A DNA stretch of 64,000 nucleotides from the NCBI RefSeq assembly GCF_964656455.1, contig NC_135719.1, positions 76,045,562 to 76,109,561 on the forward strand, given 5' to 3'. Positions 58,058 to 64,000 of the stretch are shown here, one piece after another (position 1 is the stretch's first letter; each line of letters begins with the position of its first letter). The translations under genes were made by a program, and so were the position numbers. This DNA comes from Halichoerus grypus. Its lineage: Eukaryota; Chordata; Mammalia; Carnivora; Phocidae. Below the pieces are notes generated by a model, which saw only the letters and a list, made by a program, of their open reading frames with translations, did not search any database and was not told the DNA's origin.

Positions 58058-60297
58058 TTATTATTTATATTCAGTCATTGTGTGCACATGTGATATTTAG
58101 AAGTTCTTCACATACTTCGGGAATTTCCCGACTGCTGTAAATTTAAACTCCCCACAATATGTCACACTGAAATCATCGTTTGCACTGTAATATTTAAAGC
58201 ATGGAAAATGGCACCCAAACTGTGGAATTGCATCACTATGTGAGAAGTGTGTTTCTACTGATGGCATGTGTATGGCATGTGTTAGTCGGGATGTGAGATT
58301 GAAATATATTTACTGTGATGTTGGAGGTTTTCCCACATAGGTGATGTGTGTGTTCGTGTGTGTGTATGTGTGTGAGTGAGAGAGAGAGAGAAAGAGATGA
58401 ACATATATATAGGTATGCTTAGGAGAAAAAAATGTATTATATATGTATGTAAAGGCATGTTTATGAGAATATTATATTACCTGGATTCTAAGGTATACCT
58501 TTCTCTCTATTTTAACATTTATAACCATGTATACATTTTATAGAGTGGTTTCTTTTTCCCCAAATATCTGTTACTTAATCAATGGTGCGTTTCATGGTCA
58601 ATAGCTTCCCAGTCATGGAAGTACTGTGTGCACACACAGAAAACTGAGAATTTGGTGGAGAGGGTAACATCTTAGTGTGCATTTCATCAGATACCCAGAT
58701 GCTCATATACTAACAAGCAGGGAATTATTCACAAAATCAACATTTTCTGTTTGTCAGGATGTGCTTTCTGGGTACTGCTTCAAACATGTTTTTTAGATAA
58801 CTTAAGCCACCCAAAAACACATTGGAGAAATATCTATTTTAATTTTAAAAAGTTGAACTGTTTTGGCCAAAGTTTCAAAGAATTTGTGCTAAATGAACAA
58901 AAATGTAGCCATTTTTATGGCATTCTATGATATATAGATCAGAGGCCTCTAAGAGAAACATTTATAGGTAATACATTTTAAAACTTGGGAAACTTGGAAA
59001 ATAAATTTTCCATCTTCTCTTCAGCCTGTTTTATAGTAACAAGCACAGTTCTTAGGCATAGTTAACATCCCAATATTTATTTAATGACTGCAAATATTTA
59101 CTTGGCAAACTGTATTTACCTGTTTAAAAAAAGAGAATAATTTTGATCTTTCGGTGAAAAAAAAAAAGACTCAGTCTGCAATGTTAATAATTTGCTTGGT
59201 GCAGATATGATCTGAGATGCTTTTTATATCTTCTCTTCATTAAAGTGCAGTTACAGGTGAAATTCTGGAATTCATGCATGCTGAGAGATGCTTTTGGATG
59301 ACCTAAGACTTGGCCCCTGATCTTGAGATTAATTTCTTCCCATCCAGCTAAAGGACTGATTACTGAGCTACTGAAATCATGAGCAACATTGTTTTTTAAA
59401 TACAAGCTTCATAAGTTGATTCAGTAAAGTGATAATAGGACAACAGAAAATAAAAGTTGATTAAAATGAAGTGTGGACAGTTTGAAAACATTAGCTCTAA
59501 GTGGGAAATATAACTTGTAGAATGTAGGTGATGGATTTTCTTATTTCAATGTTTGCACTAACTGCCTAAATATCTACTAAAATTAGCATTTCAGAAATAG
59601 GACCATATGCTAAAATAACATAACTTTAGACCTCACTGCTTTATATGTAAACGTAAGGACATTTTTTAGCTATAATGCTCAATAGAAGAAAAAAATGGCC
59701 TGTTAAATCTCTAACAGTGATCTAACTGATTTTTATAAGACTATTACAGAAAAACTCTACCTAGATCCAACTTTCTAGTCTGTTGCTTGCAAATCTGTGC
59801 ATTCTCCAGTTCAATTCAATTCAATTCATTCAGTTCCTCCCATATTTTCAAAACTTTCTAATAAGAAGATAACTATTAGCTTTGATTCCTCCCCCTTTCC
59901 ACACAATCTTTGGGTTTTGTAGTTTTATTATATTAGCAAAGCAAGTGAAAATGCATCTGATTTACTACTTTGAAAAGAATTTGATTTCTAGCAGATATTT
60001 CATAGTTACATCTTTTACTAGAATTGGTCTTTTTGCCAGTTTTATAACCTATATTACAAAAATATTACCTTTATGTTTAATCCGGCTTGGTGGTCTATAG
60101 CATGTCCTGCAGAAACAGCATGTGTCTTTCTCTTTCCTTTTACCCCTATAGCCAAATTTTCTCTCCTGTATGACTATTCACATTACTATGCATTTCCATA
60201 CAACTTAAATAATTTTTAAATGCAGTTCTATACAACTCAACAGCAAAATAAACAAACGACAACAAAAAACAAATCTAATTAAAAATTAGGGAGAGGA
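58058..60297. other. Gene-free intergenic stretch, AT-rich
   Basis: 2.2 kb with only a (TG)n(GA)n tract at 58345-58397. No gene or named transposon recognised. This is one of the longest repeat-poor intervals downstream of AQR. Confidence 0.55.
58345..58397. repeat. (TG)n(GA)n microsatellite
   Basis: Alternating gtgtgtgt broken by gtatgtg, then gagtgagagagagagaga. Confidence 0.92.
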
Positions 60298-60298
60298 G

Positions 60299-60372
60299 GG
60301 GTGCCTGAGTGGCTCAGTCGGTTGAGTGTCTCTGACTCTTGATTTTGGCTCAGGTCATGATCTCAGGGTCCT
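60299..60372 (+). repeat. Truncated CAN-type SINE, old subfamily
   Basis: Only the tRNA-like head and part of the body remain ('ggtgcctgagtggctcagtcggttgagtgtc' ... 'gatctcagggtcctata'). It is followed by a small tandem repeat, gcttgtgctgagcttgtgctgagctt. Confidence 0.88.
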
Positions 60373-60409
60373 ATAGCTTGTGCTGAGCTTGTGCTGAGCT
60401 TATCACATC

Positions 60410-60715
60410 GTGTGGGAATATCTTTTCCTATTTTAGACTAAATGTGCACTTCTTTGTTCTGCTTAAGTCTGTGTGTCATACAGCACCTGGTCAACCCCAC
60501 TATTCTATCCATTGCTGGTGGGAGGGAATCGGGTCCTTGTCTCGCAGCAGGAGAAGGATGCCTGCAGACCATCCCCTGCATCAGCTGCAGGATGAGATCT
60601 GCTGGCCATGAGGGACCAGTACCCACAACTGAAGCTGATCTTGCTCTGTCTCTTCTCTGTGGGAATAATGCATTGTTCTATCCAGTGCCTGTGTGAGTTG
60701 CATCTTTCTTGGAGA
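60410..60715 (+). mobile_element. Possible solo LTR, unassigned
   Basis: GC-richer block ending 'ctctgtgggaataatgcattgttctatccagtgcctgtgtgagttgcatctttcttgg', the R/U5 style of ERV LTRs with a degenerate AATAAT signal near 60664. Open frames on both strands here have no recognised domains. Confidence 0.35.
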
Positions 60716-62130
60716 CCTTCAGCCATGGAGTGTGTTGATATCTTGAACTTTTGCTCCTGGAGGAGTGGGAAGCCTCACCTGGAAGTGATAAGAGGTGTCA
60801 CTTGCTCAATAGTTGTCATTAGGGAAATCTGGCTGTGGAAAGAGGAGACCCAGGCTTGAGAATAGGACTCAAGAGGAGGATTTAAACCTTTGTTTCTAGA
60901 ATACTAGCAGATGCACAGTAGATAGATAAATGAATGGGAGGACTCAGGAGAAAAAGTACAACATTATCCAGCAACTTATGAGGATAAAAACCAGTTGTGG
61001 ATCTGGGCGATAAGGTCCCAAGAATCAAGCCAGGATCTGGGCAATAAGGTCCCAAGAATCAAGCCAGAACCCAGGCACTATTAATAGAACAAGAATATGA
61101 GGTCCTGCTTGATGTTGAGCTACTCTAAATTCCTCATGATTAAAAAATAAGTGGGCCCTAAACCACTTTATCTGAGACTGTGGCTGCCTGGCAAGCAAGG
61201 TCACAAGCCACGAAGCCTCCCCGAGGGCCAGTGCCCTCCTGACTGTAGGAGACTGTTGCAATTAGTTTGTTCATGCTATTCCCTTTTTTACAAAGAAACA
61301 ATTTTAGACAGGCAAAATCACCTCCCTGAACTTGCATATTTAATAAAAGGTGAAAGTGGAATTTGAGCTCAGGCAGGACCTTGTCACCCAATGTCTGGAC
61401 TCTTAATTCTATGCTCCCTCATATGACGAAGCTGAGATGGTTTGGGTCTATATGATATTACAGGACAGAGGAAAAAGAAGGTTGCAACATAGAGAAAGGT
61501 GCATCACTTAGTCAAGGAAGGACTTAGAGAGGAATAGGGAAGATGAGACACCAGAAGACACTAGTTGATACTTGTGAATGTCGTTTCCCTGGGGTGACCT
61601 ATGTGACTTGGAGAAGAGGGAAAGAGAGAGAAAAGTCATGACGTCTATTCTTGAAGTCTCAAGAGAGGGTGTAAATAGACATTATGTGCATGAGAACACA
61701 AATGGAAAAACGATACCACATAAAGAGACCCAATTAAAAATGCACATGTGTTAAGTGCACTGCTGAAACTAGATTGGGGACCTGGAGGCAGGGAGTGTTA
61801 GCCTGGGAAGTGAGGATGAGCTGGGAAGGGAAGTGAGTTGCTGGGAAAGAAAGGGTGGGCAGGAGAGATGCTTTGAAGATGACCATGTGAAGAGCAGAGG
61901 ATACTGACTTTGCCAGGATGGGATGCAGTTGAGAACTGAGTCAAGATATGGCAAAAGATGAGGGCAGTGGGGTCGCAGACCTGAGAGGCTGGGAGAGCCC
62001 ACTGGAGTCCTCAGAACTGTTGAGTGCAGATGAAAAGCCCTGCCCAACAGGCAGAGAATCAAGACTCCTCTTGGGGTGAGCAACCGCGTTCTCCAACCAG
62101 AGTTGGGAATGGCCTTAGAGGGTATCAAGT
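60716..62130. other. Gene-free intergenic stretch
   Basis: Contains the 34-bp tandem duplication at 60999-61066 and a purine-rich region at 61440-62000. The 123-codon minus-strand frame at 61769-62140 is low-complexity Ser/Leu/Pro, without family signature. Confidence 0.45.
60999..61066. repeat. Two-copy tandem duplication, 34-bp period
   Basis: ggatctgggc(g/a)ataaggtc... is repeated at 60999-61032 and 61033-61066 with one mismatch. Confidence 0.95.
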
Positions 62131-62132
62131 CT

Positions 62133-62265
62133 GATCTCAAAGTGTAGTCGTTGGACTAGCAGCACACACATGGTCTCTGAACTTGTTAAAAATTCACTCT
62201 CAGAGCCCACCTCACTCCTGAATTCTGATCTGCATTTTAACAAGATACCCAGGTATTTGCATACA
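62133..62265 (+). repeat. hAT MITE relic (MER5A-like)
   Basis: 'tctcaaagtgtagtcgttggactagcagc' ... 'gaacttgttaaaaattcactctcagagcccacc' ... 'gcattttaacaagatacccagg' is a clear MER5A-type order. Confidence 0.78.
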
Positions 62266-63272
62266 CACTGATGTTTATCAAGCACTGAAGGGGAATGCAT
62301 AAGAGAGGGGAGTTGCCTCTTGTCAAGCATGCAAAAGAACTATGCCCAGGAACCAGGAATGCTAAGAAACCAGAATTTTGTTGAAGATGGAAGAGGCTTT
62401 TTGATGCTTGTTGTGCTTCCCTAAGTCTTGCTAGAATATGGAACTTCATGAGAGGTGAGCCCTAACACGTGGAACAGGAGAATATGTGGTTTAGCAGCCC
62501 ATAGGTCTAAGGTGAGTGATTTAAGGACACTCAGACAGCTAGCTGATCCTGGCTGTTGTCACCCTATTATCAAGCACAAAATCCCTACAAAAGCCAGAGA
62601 GTAGAGGCCCACAGGAAGAGCTGTGTGAAGAAAAAGAAGCACAGCACAACTCAGGGAGCCCACAGAGCTAGAACCGGCTCCCAGACTCTCGGGTTGGCTG
62701 TTAAATATTTCAAGCTGGTGGTAGCTTGAAATTGGCCATGGTGGGAGTATTTATACTACAGGAGTCTACAAACACTACAAATTCATTGTGAGAGAGTAGA
62801 TAAGTCAAAGAAGAAAACCCTGGAGTTAGTATGTGTCAAGTATAGAAGGAGAAATTCAGGAAAGGAAAAGACAAGTGAAGTCCTAAAAAAATGATGCTAG
62901 AAAACGTTGCCAGAGATATCCCATTTCAAACTCCTGGTAGTGACCAGGATTCATCCTACACCTCCATTTCTAAAATTCCTTTTCACAGCTCTGTCTCAAG
63001 AGTGGAAGTTTAAAAAAAAAAAAAAAGAGTGGAAGTTCACTGAAGGTTCAAAAAGGATGGAAAAGGTGTGAAATAATGTGGAGAATAAAATTCTGAACGG
63101 ACTAGAGAAACATAGGAAGATGACTGGGAGCTGTTGCTCCATGGGGTAAGATGTCTCTGTAAGTTTTCATTTGCTGGGATATAAGCCTAGACAATGTGGA
63201 TGATGGGTTCATCCAGGGTGGGGGCTTTTTCTGAATCACATGGATATTGCATTTAATAATCATAATGATAGC
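62266..63272. other. Gene-free intergenic stretch
   Basis: No recognised feature. A-run at 63011-63026 flanked by a short direct repeat (aagagtggaagtt on both sides). Confidence 0.5.
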
Positions 63273-63456
63273 GGCGCCTGGGTGGCTCAGTCCATGAGGT
63301 GTCTGACTCTTGATTTCAGCTCAAAGTCATGACCTTGGGGTCCTGAGATCGAGCCCCACATCAGGCTCCGTGCTCAGTGCAGATCCTGCTTACTTGTCCC
63401 CCTCCTTCCCCCTGCTTGCTCTTGCTCTCTTTCAAATAAACAAATAAAATCTTTAA
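63273..63456 (+). repeat. CAN-type SINE, sense
   Basis: Head 'cggcgcctgggtggctcagtcc'. TSD-like aataatcataatgatag / aataataatgatag at about 63256-63272 and 63457-63470. Confidence 0.92.
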
Positions 63457-63639
63457 AAATAATAATGATAGTTCTGGTGGCTTAGATTTACCCTTATACT
63501 TTTGGTATTATCATTACCTCTGGTTGAAAAACAAGTTTCTGATAAAGAAGTGTACCATTGGACTGCATCTCTTTCCTTTTAATTAAACTGTTAAGTGTAT
63601 TTAATAATACATGTATTTAATATCCCTGAATGTCTCTGC

Positions 63640-63850
63640 TTCAGCCAGGCTACTTTCATTAGCTTCCATTAAAAGCATCTTGACCTTTCACAACTCTGTG
63701 GCTTTGCTTTTTCTGTGCCTCTTGTTTGGGATGCCATTCTCTTTCCTGTCCTCCTGGTGCACTCTACTCAGACCTTAAGACCAAATACTACCTCTTCTAG
63801 GAAGCCTTCCCTGATCACTCCAGCCTGTCGTAACATCTTTCACCATTCAA
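63640..63850 (+). repeat. LINE-2 3'-end relic
   Basis: 'tgtttgggatgccattctctttcc', 'ctactcagaccttaagaccaaatactacctcttctaggaagccttccctgatcactcc' follow the L2 3' region in sense. Confidence 0.7.
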
Positions 63851-64000
63851 CACAGACTGGACAAAGTCCTTGGGGATTGTGTTTTATACTTTCTTCAAAT
63901 GAATATTAGGAGGTGCAGAGTTCTTGCTATGGCGACAGGACAGTTAACAGTCACTTGCATAAAGACACTTGATAAGAATAATACATGTTTTTCCCCTTTG

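Noticed and set aside
61769..62140. 123-codon minus-strand open frame
   Set aside because: Low-complexity Ser/Leu/Pro/Arg translation of a purine-rich tract, with no family signature or exon structure.
36200..64000. Search for ACTC1 or another neighbour gene
   Set aside because: No actin-like exon, no CpG-island-like promoter and no conserved splice-paired frames seen. The region is treated as intergenic.
1..64000. CRISPR arrays, operons or other prokaryotic systems
   Set aside because: The window is mammalian. Repeats are transposons and microsatellites, not spaced direct repeats.

Overview
This is a eukaryotic, mammalian nuclear window from a caniform carnivore. Lys-tRNA-derived CAN-type SINEs occur about every 2.4 kb. 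They have A/B-box heads, CT-rich middles, AAATAAATAAAATCTTT tails and target-site duplications (TSDs). The consensus read across copies is the arctoid type (bear, seal or mustelid lineages) rather than the dog SINEC_Cf type, and carnivore L1 3' ends are also present. The species cannot be named from the sequence alone.

The only protein-coding gene supported is the 3' half of AQR (Aquarius, IBP160), on the + strand. Sixteen consecutive exons with GT-AG introns and matching phases run from 2784 to a stop at 35692-35694. They give 2,475 coding nt, or the last 824 residues, including the complete SF1 (Upf1-like) helicase core: Q motif, Walker A, the motif II equivalent, [21 protein letters not shown] and MSRAR. 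The reading frame is intact throughout. AQR is the spliceosomal intron-binding helicase. The N-terminal half of the gene, its promoter and any CpG island lie upstream of this window. The last exon encodes a low-complexity Ser/Thr/Gln/Glu tail made partly of a degenerate 7-codon repeat rich in SQ dipeptides.

Layout: 1-2783 is an upstream AQR intron with ancient LINE-2 relics and one old SINE. 2784-35694 holds the AQR exons, with introns full of SINEs, L1 fragments (an antisense L1 next to the Walker A exon, and an L1-inside-L1 nest in the intron before motif V), L2, MIR and hAT MITEs. 35695-36200 is the 3'UTR and candidate poly(A) region, split by a SINE. 36200-64000 is about 28 kb without a recognisable gene. 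It holds an ERV1-like solo LTR (40.1-40.7 kb), a 5 kb mosaic of antisense L1 pieces (41.4-46.6 kb), a MaLR LTR (47.1-47.4 kb), two clean 5'-truncated L1 insertions with TSDs (55.9-56.8 and 57.0-57.3 kb), and scattered SINE, MIR, L2 and hAT copies. In human, from memory, the next gene 3' of AQR is ACTC1, tens of kb away; nothing here looks like it.

No rRNA, tRNA gene, CRISPR array or bacterial-style system is present. The observations most worth checking concern transposon and microsatellite insertions close to AQR splice and poly(A) signals, the repeat-built SQ-rich tail, and the layered or nested retroelements. Repeat names are from pattern recognition and boundaries are approximate unless a TSD is given.
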